NCBI RefSeq assembly: GCF_003173775.1
Contig: NZ_CP029552.1
Span: 1,869,001 to 1,933,000, forward strand
Direction of reading: 5' to 3'
DNA: 64,000 nt
Source: Methylobacterium sp. 17Sr1-1
Lineage (GTDB): Bacteria; Pseudomonadota; Alphaproteobacteria; Rhizobiales; Beijerinckiaceae
The position numbers were made by a program, and so were the translations under genes. The notes beneath the pieces were generated by a model. It had not been told where the DNA came from and did not search any database. It saw only the letters and a list, made by a program, of their open reading frames with translations. Below, piece after piece: positions 35,434-45,408 of the stretch (position 1 is the first letter of the stretch; each line of letters begins with the position of its first letter).

Positions 35434-36276
35434 TCAGACGCCGGCCAGGGCCCGCGTCAGGGCGCTTCCGGGATCGGTCAGGTCCTCGATGACGCTGAAA
35501 TGGTGGCGCCCGGCGATCTCGAACGCCCGCGTCTCGGCCTCCAGCCCGTGCCAGACCGTCGGCAGCAGCAGGTTCTGGCGCAGGAATTCCGGCAATTCGT
35601 CGCCCCCTGCGACGGCGACCAGCCGGGCGCCCGGGCGCGGGGCGAGGAGGGCGGGGCTCTCGGCCCGGGCCTCGGCGGGATCGAGGCGCAGGGTCTCGTT
35701 CATCCCCGTGCCGAGGAGCGGGCGCAGGTCGTGGACGCCGCTGATCGACACCGTCCGGGCGAGGCGATCCGCGCAGGCGAGGGCGACGTCGGCGCACAGC
35801 ATCCGGCTGACGAGGTGGCCGCCGGCGGAGTGGCCGGAGAGATGGATCGGCCCCGCCACCTCGGCGCTCGCGCAGTCGAGGAAGGCGGCGATCTCGGCGG
35901 TGATGCCGGCGATGCGCGCCTCCGGGCAGAGCGTGTAGCTCGGCAGCGCGACGGCGAGGCCGTGAGCGAGGGGGCCCGCGGCAAGGTGCGACCAGACCGA
36001 ACGGTCGAACGCCTTCCAGTAGCCGCCATGAACGAACACCGCGAGGCCCCGCGGCGCGCCCTCGGGCAGGAACAGGTCGTAGGCGTGGCGCGGCCCGGTG
36101 CCGTAGGGCAGGCCGAGACGGGCGCGGCCCTGCCCCGACAGCCGCGCGCGGAAGGCGGCCGCCGCCTCGCTCCAGCGGGCCGGATAGCTCTTGGCATCGG
36201 GGATCGCCCCGACATTGTCGTAGGCGCGGTCGATATCCCCGAGGGCGTCGCCGGTGGTCCAGGATGCCGGTCGCAT
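35434..36276 (-). CDS. alpha/beta hydrolase (esterase/formamidase-like)
   Basis: A 280-residue hydrolase. Oxyanion motif FVHGGYWKAFDRS, nucleophile Ser in LSGHSAGGHL, and a late His in GRHHFSVIED. The HGGYW form is close to the KynB-like/arylformamidase esterases, which would suit a cluster handling anthranilate-type compounds. ATG overlaps the RidA stop by one base. Substrate not proven. Confidence 0.85.
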   Translation of the reverse strand: MRPASWTTGDALGDIDRAYDNVGAIPDAKSYPARWSEAAAAFRARLSGQGRARLGLPYGTGPRHAYDLFLPEGAPRGLAVFVHGGYWKAFDRSVWSHLAAGPLAHGLAVALPSYTLCPEARIAGITAEIAAFLDCASAEVAGPIHLSGHSAGGHLVSRMLCADVALACADRLARTVSISGVHDLRPLLGTGMNETLRLDPAEARAESPALLAPRPGARLVAVAGGDELPEFLRQNLLLPTVWHGLEAETRAFEIAGRHHFSVIEDLTDPGSALTRALAGV

Positions 36277-36719
36277 CACGCTTCGTCCGGCACGATCGCG
36301 GTCGCCTCGATCTCGACCAGCGCGCCCGGCTCGACGAGGTCGGCGACCCCGACGAGGGCCATGGCGGGAAAGTGCCGGCCCATCACCCGGCGGTAGACCG
36401 GGCCGAGTTCGGCGAGCGACGCGCGGTAGGTGTCGACGCTGCGCACGTACCAGGTCAGCCGGGCGACGTGCTCCGGCCCGGCGCCGGCCTCGGCGAGCAC
36501 GGCGAGGATATTGCGAAGAATCTGCTCGACCTGGGGCACGAAACCCTCGGCCAGCACCTCGTCCGCGTCCCAGCCGATCAGACCGCCGGTCATCACCACG
36601 GTGCCGCGGCCGGCCATGCCGTTGGCGTAGCCCTTCGGCTTCTTCCAGCTCGGCGGCTGGAGGGTGGTCAGGGCAGGCGCCTCGGTGTCGGGGCGGAGCG
36701 GGATCGGGCTGGCGGTCAT
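36276..36719 (-). CDS. RidA family protein
   Basis: A 147-residue YjgF/YER057c/UK114 protein: KPKGYANGMAGRGTVVMTGGLIGWD, QVEQILRNILAVLAEAGAGPEHVARLTWYV and VEIEATAIVPDE. RidA enzymes hydrolyse reactive enamines/imines to ketones plus ammonia. In this operon it is coupled (ATGA) to the aryl-CoA ligase and could deaminate an amino-cyclohexene intermediate of a 2-aminobenzoyl-CoA route; that is inference. Confidence 0.9.
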   Translation of the reverse strand: MTASPIPLRPDTEAPALTTLQPPSWKKPKGYANGMAGRGTVVMTGGLIGWDADEVLAEGFVPQVEQILRNILAVLAEAGAGPEHVARLTWYVRSVDTYRASLAELGPVYRRVMGRHFPAMALVGVADLVEPGALVEIEATAIVPDEA

Positions 36720-38458
36720 GCAGAGTCTCCCTGGACGGTCGCCGCCTCCGCCTCGGCCTGCCGGCGCAGGGCGAAGCGTTGCAGCTTGCCGGATTCGGTC
36801 TTCGGCAGGGCCGGCACGTAGTGTACCGCCCGCGGATACTTATAGGGCGCGAGGTCGTGCTTCACGTGCTCCTGCAACGCCTTCGTCATCGCCGCGTCGC
36901 CGGTGAAGCCTGCATTCAGCACCACGTAGGCCGTGACGATGCGGCCGCGCTCCGGGCAGGGCGCCGCGACGACGCCGCATTCGGCCACCGCCGGGTGGGC
37001 GAGCAGGCTCGCCTCCACCTCCGGCCCGGCGATGTTGTAGCCGGCCGAGACGATCATGTCGTCGTTGCGGGCCTGGAACCAGAAATACCCGTCCTCGTCC
37101 TGGAGGTAGGTGTCGCCGGTGACGTTCCAGCCGTCCTGCACGTAGACGGTCTGGCGCTCGTCGGCGAGGTAGCGGCAGCCGATCGGCCCGCGCACCGCGA
37201 GGCGCCCCGGCACGCCGGGCGGGCAGGGCCGGCCGGCCTCGTCGATCACCCTTGCCTCGTAGCCCGGCACCGGCTTGCCGGTGGCGCCGGGGCGGATCTC
37301 GCCCTCGGGCGAAGCGATGAAGATGTGCAGCATCTCGGTCGCGCCGATGCCGTCCATGAGCTTCAGGCCGGTCGCCTTCAACCAGGCATGGAAGGTCGGC
37401 GCCGGCAGGGTCTCGCCGGCCGAGACGCATTTTCGCAAGGACGACAGGTCGGCTTGCCCGATCAGCCCGAGCATCGCCCGGTAGGCGGTCGGCGCCGTGA
37501 ACAGGATCGTGGCGCGGTGGCGGGTGATCGCGGCGGCGAGGTCCGCCGGCCCGGCCTTCTCGAGCAGAACCGCCCGGGCGCCGACCCGGAACGGGAACAG
37601 CACCAGCCCCCCGAGGCCGAAGGTGAAGGCGAGCGGCGGCGAGCCGATGAACACGTCGTCCTCGTTCGCCCGCAGGACCTCGCGGGCGTAGCAGTCGCAG
37701 ATCACCAGGAGGTCGCGCTGGTAATGGATCGTCGCCTTCGGCAGGCCGGTGGTGCCGGAGGTGAAGCCGAGGAGGCACGGATCGTCGGCCCGGGTCGGGG
37801 GCGGCTCGAACCGGTCGGAGGCGCCGTCGAGGAGGTCGCCGAGCTCGCCCCCGGCGGTGCCGCGCCAGGTGACGACCCGCACCGGCTCGGCCCGGCCGTC
37901 GACGGCTTTCGCCATCTCGTCGATCAGCCCGGCATCGCAGAGCGCGAGCGGGATGCGGGCCTTGTCGAGGATCTGGGTCAGCTCGCGCGCCCGCAAGAGC
38001 GGCATCGTCGCCACCACGATCCCGCCGGCCTTGATGATGGCGAGGTACAAAGCGACCTTGGTCGGGTTGTTGGCCGAGCGCAGCAGCACCCGGCCCCCCG
38101 GCACCAGGCCGAGGCGGTCGACGAGGACGTTCGCCATCCGGTCGATCTGCCGCTTCAGCGCGGCATAGGTCCAGGTGACGTGCTCGCCGACGAGGGCCAC
38201 CCGGTCGCCGCGCCCCTCCGCGACGTGGCGGTCGACCAGCTCGACGGTAGCGTTCAGGTGCTCGGGATAGCCGAGCCGGTCGAGGTTGACGAAGTCCGGC
38301 ATCCGGTCCGGCGGCGGCAGGTTGTCCCGCACGAAGGTGTCGGGAGCCCGCGCCCACGGGCTGGCCCCGGCCCCGGCGGGAGCCGGAACCGCGACGATCC
38401 CCGGTACGGGAGCCTCGGATACCGGGATGTCCTGGGTCTTCGACACGGCAGCCTCCAT
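36716..38458 (-). CDS. 2-aminobenzoate/benzoate-type CoA ligase (AMP-binding)
   Basis: A 580-residue acyl-adenylate ligase with AMP motif GFTSGTTGLPKATIHY at about residue 231, GSPPLAFTFGLGGLVLFPF (aromatic-acid pocket of the benzoate-CoA ligase class), GIGATEMLHIFIAS, DDMIVSAGYNIAGPEVE and the C-terminal catalytic Lys in PKTESGKLQRFALR. It activates an aromatic acid with ATP and CoA. ATG is preceded by GAGGAGTG. The RidA, acyl-CoA dehydrogenase and hydratase neighbours favour 2-aminobenzoate (anthranilate) over plain benzoate. Confidence 0.9.
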   Translation of the reverse strand: MEAAVSKTQDIPVSEAPVPGIVAVPAPAGAGASPWARAPDTFVRDNLPPPDRMPDFVNLDRLGYPEHLNATVELVDRHVAEGRGDRVALVGEHVTWTYAALKRQIDRMANVLVDRLGLVPGGRVLLRSANNPTKVALYLAIIKAGGIVVATMPLLRARELTQILDKARIPLALCDAGLIDEMAKAVDGRAEPVRVVTWRGTAGGELGDLLDGASDRFEPPPTRADDPCLLGFTSGTTGLPKATIHYQRDLLVICDCYAREVLRANEDDVFIGSPPLAFTFGLGGLVLFPFRVGARAVLLEKAGPADLAAAITRHRATILFTAPTAYRAMLGLIGQADLSSLRKCVSAGETLPAPTFHAWLKATGLKLMDGIGATEMLHIFIASPEGEIRPGATGKPVPGYEARVIDEAGRPCPPGVPGRLAVRGPIGCRYLADERQTVYVQDGWNVTGDTYLQDEDGYFWFQARNDDMIVSAGYNIAGPEVEASLLAHPAVAECGVVAAPCPERGRIVTAYVVLNAGFTGDAAMTKALQEHVKHDLAPYKYPRAVHYVPALPKTESGKLQRFALRRQAEAEAATVQGDSA

Positions 38459-38488
38459 CGGACACTCCTCTCAGGCGGGACCCGGCCC

Positions 38489-39634
38489 TCAGGCGAGAAT
38501 CTGGCGGGCGATGACGAGCTTCTGGACCTCGGTGGCGCCCTCGTAGATCCGCAGCGCGCGGATCTCGCGGTAGAGCGTCTCCGGCACCGAGCCGGAGCGG
38601 ACGCCCTCGCCGCCATGGAGTTGCACCGCCCGGTCGATCACCCCCTGCGCGGCTTCCGTCGCCACCATCTTGGCCATCGCGGCCTCGCGGGTGATGCGGG
38701 GCGCCCCCGAATCGCGGGTCCAGGCGGCGCGGTAGACGTGGAGCGCCGCGGTATCGATCGCCGTCGCCATCTCGGCGAGGCTGGTCTGGGTCAGCTGCAT
38801 CGCGGAAAGCGGCGCGCCGAACAGGTTTCGCGATTGCGCCCGCCGGAGCGAGGCGTCGAGGGCGCGGCGGGCAAAGCCCAAAGCCGCGGCGCCGACGGTC
38901 GCGCGGAAGACGTCGAGCGTCGCCATCGCGACCTTGAACCCGGCCCCGGCCGCGCCGATGCGGTTCTCCGCCGGCACGCGGCAATCCTCGAAGCGCAGGC
39001 GCGCGAGCGGGTGGGGGGCGATGGTGTCGAGACGCTCAGGTATCGTCAGGCCGGGCGTATCGGCCGGCACGAGGTAGGCCGAGAGGCCCCGTGCCCCCGG
39101 CGCCTCGCCGCTGCGGGCGAAGACGACGTAGGTGTCGGCGATGCCGCCATTCGAGATCCAGGTCTTCTCGCCGTCGAGCCGCACCATGCCGCCGTCGGCC
39201 GGCACCGCTGCAAGCGCGATCTCGGCGACGTCCGAGCCGGCCTCCGGCTCGGTCAGCGCGAAGGCGGCGATGCGGCGCCCGGCGCGCACCCCGGGCAGCA
39301 CCGCCTCGCGCTGCGCCGCCGTGCCTTCGAGCGTCAGCGCCCCGGTGCCGAGGCCCTGCATGGCGAAGGCGAAGTCGGCGAGGCCGTCGTGGCGGGCGAA
39401 GGTCTCGCGCAGGAGGCACAGGGCGCGCACGTCGAACACCCCGTCCTCGGGGGCGGCGAAGCGCAGGAACCCCGCCTCGCCCAGCGCCGAAACGAGGCGC
39501 CGGCACGAGCCGTCGACGTCGTGGTGATCGACGAGGTCCGGGACCGTGCGGGCGGCCCAGGCCTCGGCCTCCGCCGCGAGGTCGCGGTGGCGGGGCTCGA
39601 AGAACGGCCAGTCGAGGAAGGTTTGGTCCGGCAT
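38489..39634 (-). CDS. acyl-CoA dehydrogenase
   Basis: A 381-residue FAD flavoenzyme: [16 protein letters not shown] and [18 protein letters not shown] (FAD/substrate loop), [27 protein letters not shown], then [43 protein letters not shown] (C-terminal signature). The ATG at 39634 has GGGAGGTCG just upstream. It would perform an oxidation step on a cyclic CoA ester in the aromatic pathway. Thirty bases separate it from the ligase start downstream. Confidence 0.94.
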   Translation of the reverse strand: MPDQTFLDWPFFEPRHRDLAAEAEAWAARTVPDLVDHHDVDGSCRRLVSALGEAGFLRFAAPEDGVFDVRALCLLRETFARHDGLADFAFAMQGLGTGALTLEGTAAQREAVLPGVRAGRRIAAFALTEPEAGSDVAEIALAAVPADGGMVRLDGEKTWISNGGIADTYVVFARSGEAPGARGLSAYLVPADTPGLTIPERLDTIAPHPLARLRFEDCRVPAENRIGAAGAGFKVAMATLDVFRATVGAAALGFARRALDASLRRAQSRNLFGAPLSAMQLTQTSLAEMATAIDTAALHVYRAAWTRDSGAPRITREAAMAKMVATEAAQGVIDRAVQLHGGEGVRSGSVPETLYREIRALRIYEGATEVQKLVIARQILA

Positions 39635-39691
39635 GTCAGCGACCTCCCGCCTGAGCTGACTGGCCCGCAGCTTCACCCGTCCCACCCACAC

Positions 39692-39810
39692 CCTCATCCT
39701 GAGGGGCGACCGGAGGGAGCCTCGAAGGAGGGCTCCAGATGGCCCTGAGATCCCTGGAGGCCTCCTTCGAGGCCAACCGATCTTCAATCGGCCGGCACCT
39801 CAGGATGAGG
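39692..39810. repeat. palindromic intergenic repeat (CCTCATCCTGAGG family)
   Basis: CCTCATCCTGAGG near 39692 and CCTCAGGATGAGG at 39798-39810 form the outer arms. Inside, CCTCGAAGGAGG and CCTCCTTCGAGG form a second pair. The resulting long hairpin lies in the 214-base gap between the hydratase stop and the dehydrogenase start and may cause partial termination or stabilise mRNA within the operon. Confidence 0.75.
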
Positions 39811-39848
39811 TCGCGGGTGGGAGGAGTGGGGACGGCGAGGATCATCCC

Positions 39849-41192
39849 TCAATTCCCCTCGAAGACCGGCTTCGTCTTGCCGGCGAAGGCCTCGAAGGCG
39901 CGGCGGAAATCCTGGGTCTTCATGCAGAGCGCCTGCGCCATCGCCTCGGCGTCGATGGCGGCGTCCACCCCCATCGCCCATTCCATGTGCAGCATCCGCT
40001 TGGTCAGGCCGTTGGCGTAGGCCGGGCCCTGCACGAGCGCCCGGGCGGTCTCGCGGGCCGCGGTCAGGGACTCGCCCGCCGGCACCAGGCGGTTGAAGAA
40101 GCCCCAGCGCTCGCCCTCCTCGGCGCTCATGAAGCGGCCGGTGTAGAGGAGCTCGGAGGCCCGGCCCTGGCCGACGATCCGGGGCAGGATCGCGCAGGCG
40201 CCCATGTCGCAGCCGGCGAGGCCGACCCGGTTGAACAGGAACGCCACCTTGGCGCCCGCGCCCGCCACCCGCAGGTCGGAGGCCATGGCGATGATCGCGC
40301 CCGCCCCCGCGCAGACGCCCTCGACCGCCGCCACCACCGGCTGCGGGCAGGCCCGCATCTCCTTGACGAGGTCGCCGGTCATCGTCGTGAAGGCGTGGAG
40401 GTCGGCGGCACCCATCGTGGTCAAGGGCTCGATGATCTCGAACACGTCGCCACCGCTGGAAAAATTGCCGCCCGCGCCCGTGACGACGACGGCCGTCACG
40501 GTCTCCTCGAAGCGCAGGGCCCGGAAGGTGTCGCGCAGTTCCGCGTAGCTCTCGAAGGTGAGCGGGTTCTTCTTCTCCGGCCGGTTCAGCGTCACGGTCG
40601 CGATGCCGTCCTGGATCGCGAAGCCGAAATGCTGCGGCGTGAATCTTTCGAGCGGGGCCGCGATGGCGTTCTGGCGCCTCATGGTGCCTCCCTGGCGTTT
40701 CGGTTTGGGTTTGGCCGGCGCGCCGCCCGGGCGTACCGAGGCCTTGAGGGCGGAGAGCTGGGTCGAGAGCGCGTCCTGCTCGGAGGAATCGAGGGCGCCG
40801 ACGAGCTCGGCGATCCAGTCGGCATGGGCCCGGGCCATCCCGGCGAAAACGCGCCGCCCCTCCGCTGTCAGGCGCACCTGCACCGCCCGGCGGTCGGACT
40901 CCGAGACCTGGCGGTCGATCAGCCCTTCCTGCGCCAGCCGCTCGACGAGGCCGGTGACGTTGCCGTTCGACACCATCATCCGGCGCGACAGCTCGCTCAG
41001 CATGATGCCGTCGGGCGCGCGCTCCAGTTGCGCCAGCAGGTCGAAGCGCGGGAGCGTGGTGTCGAACTGATCGCGCAGGCGCCGGCGGATCTCCGCCTCG
41101 ATGGTGTTGGCCGTTGTGAGCAGCCGCAGCCAGAGCCGCAACTCGCTGCGATGGCCGGGGATCTCGGCGGGAGGCTCGACCGGGGCGTTCAC
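39849..41192 (-). CDS. MarR-family regulator domain continuous in frame with enoyl-CoA hydratase
   Basis: A 447-residue open frame with no stop between two complete proteins. Residues about 1-150 are a MarR winged helix ([57 protein letters not shown]). [11 protein letters not shown] linker leads into a full enoyl-CoA hydratase/isomerase of 277 residues ([31 protein letters not shown], oxyanion [19 protein letters not shown]). The GTG start overlaps the SDR stop (GTGA). GGGAGG directly before an internal ATG at 40682 would allow the hydratase to be made alone. It could be a true fusion, two products from one frame, or loss of a stop codon. Confidence 0.8.
   Translation of the reverse strand: MNAPVEPPAEIPGHRSELRLWLRLLTTANTIEAEIRRRLRDQFDTTLPRFDLLAQLERAPDGIMLSELSRRMMVSNGNVTGLVERLAQEGLIDRQVSESDRRAVQVRLTAEGRRVFAGMARAHADWIAELVGALDSSEQDALSTQLSALKASVRPGGAPAKPKPKRQGGTMRRQNAIAAPLERFTPQHFGFAIQDGIATVTLNRPEKKNPLTFESYAELRDTFRALRFEETVTAVVVTGAGGNFSSGGDVFEIIEPLTTMGAADLHAFTTMTGDLVKEMRACPQPVVAAVEGVCAGAGAIIAMASDLRVAGAGAKVAFLFNRVGLAGCDMGACAILPRIVGQGRASELLYTGRFMSAEEGERWGFFNRLVPAGESLTAARETARALVQGPAYANGLTKRMLHMEWAMGVDAAIDAEAMAQALCMKTQDFRRAFEAFAGKTKPVFEGN
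40682..40693 (-). promoter_or_regulatory. internal ribosome-binding site and ATG for the hydratase part
   Basis: CAGGGAGGCACC stands immediately before ATG (40682-40680), a strong Shine-Dalgarno at good spacing inside the continuous MarR-hydratase frame. It would give a 277-residue hydratase of normal family length, which suggests that at least part of the hydratase is made as a separate protein. Confidence 0.6.
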
Positions 41193-41953
41193 AGCTCGCC
41201 TCCCGCCACCGCGACGGCCTGGCCGGTGACGGCACCGGCGCCGGTTCCTGCGAGCCACAGCACGGCGTCGGCCACCTCCTCCGGGCGGATCAGGCGGCCC
41301 ATCGGGTTGTGGCGGGTGAACTCGGTCATGAGGTCGTCGCGGGCCCGGCCGGTCCTGGCTTCGAGCCCGTCGATGGCGCTCCCGACGAGGTCGGTGTCGG
41401 TGAAGCCGGGGCAGACCGCGTTGATCGTGATGCCGGTGGCGGCGAGCTCCAGCGCCAGCGCCCGGGTGAGGCCGACGACGGCGTGCTTGGCGGCGCAATA
41501 GGCGCTGACGTAGCCGTAGCCCTTGAGGCCGGCGGTGGAGGCGATCGTGACGATCCGGCCGCTGCCGCCCGCCTTCATGGCCGGAACGACGGCGCGGGTG
41601 GCGACCAGCACCGGCTCGACGTTGAGCGCCATCATCCGGCGCAGGGTCTCGACGTCGCTGCGGGCGAGCGGCGCGGTCTCGGCGCCGCCGGCATTGTTGA
41701 CCAGCACTGCGACCGGGCCGGCCTGCGCGGCGGCTTGGCCGAGGGCGGCCTCCAGGGCCGCCGCGTCGGTCACGTCGGCCGCGACGGCGTGGGCTGCGCC
41801 GATCTCCCGGCGGGCCCGCTCGGCACTCTCCGCGCTGCGGCCGAGCAGAGTCACCCGCTCCCCCGCCGCCACGAACGCCGCCGCGATCGCCCGCCCGATG
41901 CCGCGGGTCGCGCCGGTGACGAGGACGTGGCGGGAAGGAGGGGTGTCGGGCAT
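41189..41953 (-). CDS. short-chain dehydrogenase/reductase (3-hydroxyacyl-CoA type)
   Basis: A 254-residue classical [11 protein letters not shown] (13-20) binds NAD(P), NNAG at 86-89, catalytic Ser139, Tyr152 and Lys156 (YCAAK). In this operon it probably oxidises a cyclic 3-hydroxyacyl-CoA. Its start codon directly abuts the GGATGTTTCAACCTTAAAG motif that recurs in front of the large monooxygenase gene, so it may head a MarR-controlled transcript. Confidence 0.92.
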   Translation of the reverse strand: MPDTPPSRHVLVTGATRGIGRAIAAAFVAAGERVTLLGRSAESAERARREIGAAHAVAADVTDAAALEAALGQAAAQAGPVAVLVNNAGGAETAPLARSDVETLRRMMALNVEPVLVATRAVVPAMKAGGSGRIVTIASTAGLKGYGYVSAYCAAKHAVVGLTRALALELAATGITINAVCPGFTDTDLVGSAIDGLEARTGRARDDLMTEFTRHNPMGRLIRPEEVADAVLWLAGTGAGAVTGQAVAVAGGEL

Positions 41954-41972
41954 GGATGTTTCAACCTTAAAG
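41954..41972. promoter_or_regulatory. candidate MarR operator in front of the SDR gene
   Basis: GGATGTTTCAACCTTAAAG, identical to the site at 49327-49345 except for the central CC/GG pair. TTTCAA and TTAAAG form an imperfect inverted repeat. It lies right against the SDR ATG, so binding would overlap the 5-prime end of the transcript or its promoter. Confidence 0.6.
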
Positions 41973-41987
41973 GATTTGGGCGGAATT

Positions 41988-42190
41988 CCCCTCTCCCCGC
42001 GGGCGGGGAGAGGGCCGAACCCTCGTCCAGAGGGTTCGGCAAGCCCGTGTAGCGAACCGGAGGTTCGCCGCGGGGGTGAGGGGGTGTTTCCGGATGAGAC
42101 CCCTCCGGAAACACCCCCTCACCCTCGGCTGCCGCCTCGCTTTGGTGACGACAAGGTCACCAAAGCCCTCTCCCCGCCCGCGGGGAGAGG
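41988..42190. repeat. compound REP-like palindrome (CTCTCCCCGC family)
   Basis: CCCCTCTCCCCGCGGGCGGGGAGAGG at one end and its near-complement at the other flank a central palindrome TTTCCGGA...TCCGGAAA within GGTGAGGGGGTG/CACCCCCTCACC. The same architecture occurs at 47410-47603. It fills the gap between the FAD monooxygenase stop and the SDR promoter and may separate the two transcripts. Confidence 0.85.
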
Positions 42191-42214
42191 AGACTGCTCA
42201 CGGCGCGGGGTGCC

Positions 42215-43471
42215 TCACACCGCCACCCGCAGCGGGCTCACCTTTCCCGCCACCGCGAACCCCGCCTTGCCGGCATAGCCGCCGACGATCGCCTGGCGCT
42301 CGGCGTGGCTCAGCACGTCCTCGATCCGGGAAAACCCCGCCGGCGCCCGCTTCTCGACCTCGTCGATCACCCGCTCCGGCCCGCCTTTGCGGTTGAGGAG
42401 CACGATCTCGGCGGTCTTCGGCCGGCGCTCGGCCTCGTAGGCATGGAGCGCCTGCATCGGGTGCTCGGCGCTCGCCAGCGCGTCGCCGAGCGCCCGCGCG
42501 TCGAGGATCGCCTGCGAGGCGCCGTTCGAGCCGACCGGGTACATCGGGTGGGCGGCGTCCCCCAGCAGCGTCACCCGGCCGTGGGTCCAGCGCGGCAGCG
42601 GATCGCGGTCGCACATCGGGTATTCGAAGATCTGCGGCGTCGCCTCGACCAGGGCCGCGAGATCGAAATCCGGCAGGGCGAAGCGTTTCGCGTAGGGCAG
42701 CACCTGCGAGCGGTGGGCGGGGCGCGACCAGCTCTCCTTCGGCGGCGGCGAGACTTTTCCGTCCGCCATCTTCACGAACACCACCCAGTTCATCAGCTGG
42801 CGCCCGCCCTCCGCGTCGGCGATCGGGTAGAGCACGCATTTGGCGCCCATCCCGCCGCCGATCGCCATGGTGCGGCCGTCGCCCCACGGGCTCCACTCGG
42901 TGGCGCCGCGCCACATCAGCACCCCGTCCCAGCGCGGCGGGCCCTCGTCGGGGAAGAAGGTCTTGCGCACCACCGAGTGGATGCCGTCGCAGGCGATCAG
43001 CACGTCGGCCCGGATCGTGCGGCCGGCGTCACCCCTGAGCGAGTCGGTGAAGTGGGCGGTGACCCCGCCCTCGTCCTGGAGGAAGCCGGCGAGCGACAGG
43101 CCGGTTCTCACCGCGCCCGGCCCGAGCCGCTCGCGCACCGCGTCGTAGAGCACGGCTTGCAGCCGCCCGCGATGGATCGAGAATTGCGGCACCGGGTGAC
43201 CGGCGTCGATCCCGCGCGGCTCGCGCCAGACCTCCTGGCCCTGGCGGTTGAAGTAGGCCAGTTCCTTCGTGCGGATCGCCACCCGGTCGAGGGCCGGCAG
43301 CAGGTCGAGCTCGGCGAGCTCGCGGATCGCGTGCGGCAGGGTGTTGATGCCGACGCCGACCTCGCGGACCTCGGCGGCCTGCTCGACGATCGTGGCGCGG
43401 ATGCCGCGCCGGTGGAGCATCAGGGCGGTGGCGAGCCCGCCGATCCCGGCGCCGACGATGAGGACGCGCAT
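42215..43471 (-). CDS. FAD-dependent aromatic monooxygenase (3-hydroxybenzoate/salicylate hydroxylase type)
   Basis: A 418-residue group A flavoprotein monooxygenase. FAD motif VLIVGAGIGGLATALMLHRRG at the N-terminus, DG motif IACDGIHSVVRKTFF, GD motif VTLLGDAAHPMYPVGSNGAS. Members hydroxylate phenolic acids with NAD(P)H and oxygen. Four bases separate it from the cupin gene. Whether it acts on the same substrate as the CoA route or on a side product is open. Confidence 0.9.
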   Translation of the reverse strand: MRVLIVGAGIGGLATALMLHRRGIRATIVEQAAEVREVGVGINTLPHAIRELAELDLLPALDRVAIRTKELAYFNRQGQEVWREPRGIDAGHPVPQFSIHRGRLQAVLYDAVRERLGPGAVRTGLSLAGFLQDEGGVTAHFTDSLRGDAGRTIRADVLIACDGIHSVVRKTFFPDEGPPRWDGVLMWRGATEWSPWGDGRTMAIGGGMGAKCVLYPIADAEGGRQLMNWVVFVKMADGKVSPPPKESWSRPAHRSQVLPYAKRFALPDFDLAALVEATPQIFEYPMCDRDPLPRWTHGRVTLLGDAAHPMYPVGSNGASQAILDARALGDALASAEHPMQALHAYEAERRPKTAEIVLLNRKGGPERVIDEVEKRAPAGFSRIEDVLSHAERQAIVGGYAGKAGFAVAGKVSPLRVAV

Positions 43472-43475
43472 CGCC

Positions 43476-43934
43476 TCACTCCGCGTCCGGGGGCGGCAGG
43501 AAGTCGACCTCGTGCTTGGCCGAGATCGCCACCACGTCGGCGGGGTTGGCCTGCGGCCCGAGATTGTGCAGGGCCCAGAACAGGTCGTAGAGCCGGCGCG
43601 CCGGCGAGACCCAGAAGAAGCACTTCACGTCCGCGTCCGAGCGGTTGAACAGCCCGTGCGGCTGGCCCCGCGGCAGCCGGATCGTGTCGCCGGGCTCGGC
43701 CACGCTCTCCTGCCCGTCGAGCACGGCGGTGAGCCTGCCTTGCAGGATGTACAGGAACTCGTCCTGCGTCGGGTGGATGTGCGGCGGCACGAAGGTGCCG
43801 GGCGGGAAGGTGGCGTGCCAGGACAGCGAGCTCTCGGAGAGCTGCTTGGGGACGTAGATCTGGCCGAGGATGTTCCAGCGGACGCCCTCGATGCCCTCAC
43901 CGGCGCGGGTGATGCCTGCGGTCATGGGTGTCAT
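43476..43934 (-). CDS. cupin domain protein
   Basis: A 152-residue single cupin: motif 1 TFVPPHIHPTQDEFLYILQGR with the metal ligands His, His and Glu, motif 2 GDTIRLPRGQPHGLFN with the fourth His. ATG 43934 has AAGGAGTG nine bases upstream. Likely a dioxygenase-like or isomerase enzyme for aromatic intermediates. It lies between the FAD monooxygenase and livF. Confidence 0.87.
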   Translation of the reverse strand: MTPMTAGITRAGEGIEGVRWNILGQIYVPKQLSESSLSWHATFPPGTFVPPHIHPTQDEFLYILQGRLTAVLDGQESVAEPGDTIRLPRGQPHGLFNRSDADVKCFFWVSPARRLYDLFWALHNLGPQANPADVVAISAKHEVDFLPPPDAE

Positions 43935-43960
43935 GCGGTCACTCCTTCGCAACAGATGTT

Positions 43961-44655
<695 letters not shown>

Positions 44656-44656
<1 letters not shown>

Positions 44657-45408
44657 CAGGCCGCCTCCTCCTCGCCGAGATAGGCGGCGCGTACCGCCGG
44701 ATCGGAGCGGACCACCGCGGGCAGGCCGCTCGCGATGACGCGGCCGTAGACCAGCACGCTCATCCGGTCGGCAAGGGCGAACACCGCCTCCATGTCGTGC
44801 TCGATCAGCACGAGCGTGTGGGTGGATTTCAGCTCGCGCATCAGCCCGACCAGGATCGCCGATTCCTCCGGGCCGGTGCCGGCGAGCGGCTCGTCGAGGA
44901 GGAGCAGGCGGGCGCCGGTGGCCAGCGCCACCGCGAGTTCGAGCTGGCGCTTCTCGCCGTGCGACAGGCTGCCGGCCCGCCGCCCGGCCCGGTCGGCGAG
45001 GCCGACGCGGCCGAGCGCGTCCATCGCTTCCGCGTTGAGCGCCGTCTCGTTCGCCGCCGGTCGGAAGAACCGGAAGCTCGAACCGGACCCGGCCTGGACC
45101 GCGAGCGCGACGTTCTCCAAGACCGAGAACCCGTCGAGGATCGAGGTGATCTGGAACGAGCGGGCGAGGCCGCGACGCACCCGGGCGACCATCGGCAGGG
45201 CGGTGACATCCTCGCCGGCGAGGTGGACGCTGCCAGAATCGCTCGCAAGGCTGCCGGAGAGCTGGTGGATCAGCGTCGTCTTGCCGGCGCCGTTCGGGCC
45301 GATGATGGCGTGCAGCTCGCCCGAAGCCACGTCGAGGCTGACGTCGTCGGTGACCTTGAGCGCCCCGTAGGACTTGCGGAGGTTCCGGACGGAGAGGAGT
45401 GGGGTCAC
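44656..45408 (-). CDS. livG: branched-chain amino acid type ABC transporter ATP-binding protein LivG
   Basis: A 250-residue ATPase. Walker A GPNGAGKTTLIHQ, RRGLARSFQITSILDGFSV (the LivG-specific segment), signature SLSHGEKRQLELAVAL, Walker B LLLLDEPLAGTGPEE. GTG start inside GTGA with the livM stop. Works with LivF as the heterodimeric motor. Confidence 0.93.

Noticed and set aside
36254..39748. Plus-strand open frame of more than 1,100 codons across RidA, ligase and dehydrogenase genes
   Set aside because: Composition is that of an antisense shadow; the minus strand encodes three full known enzymes.
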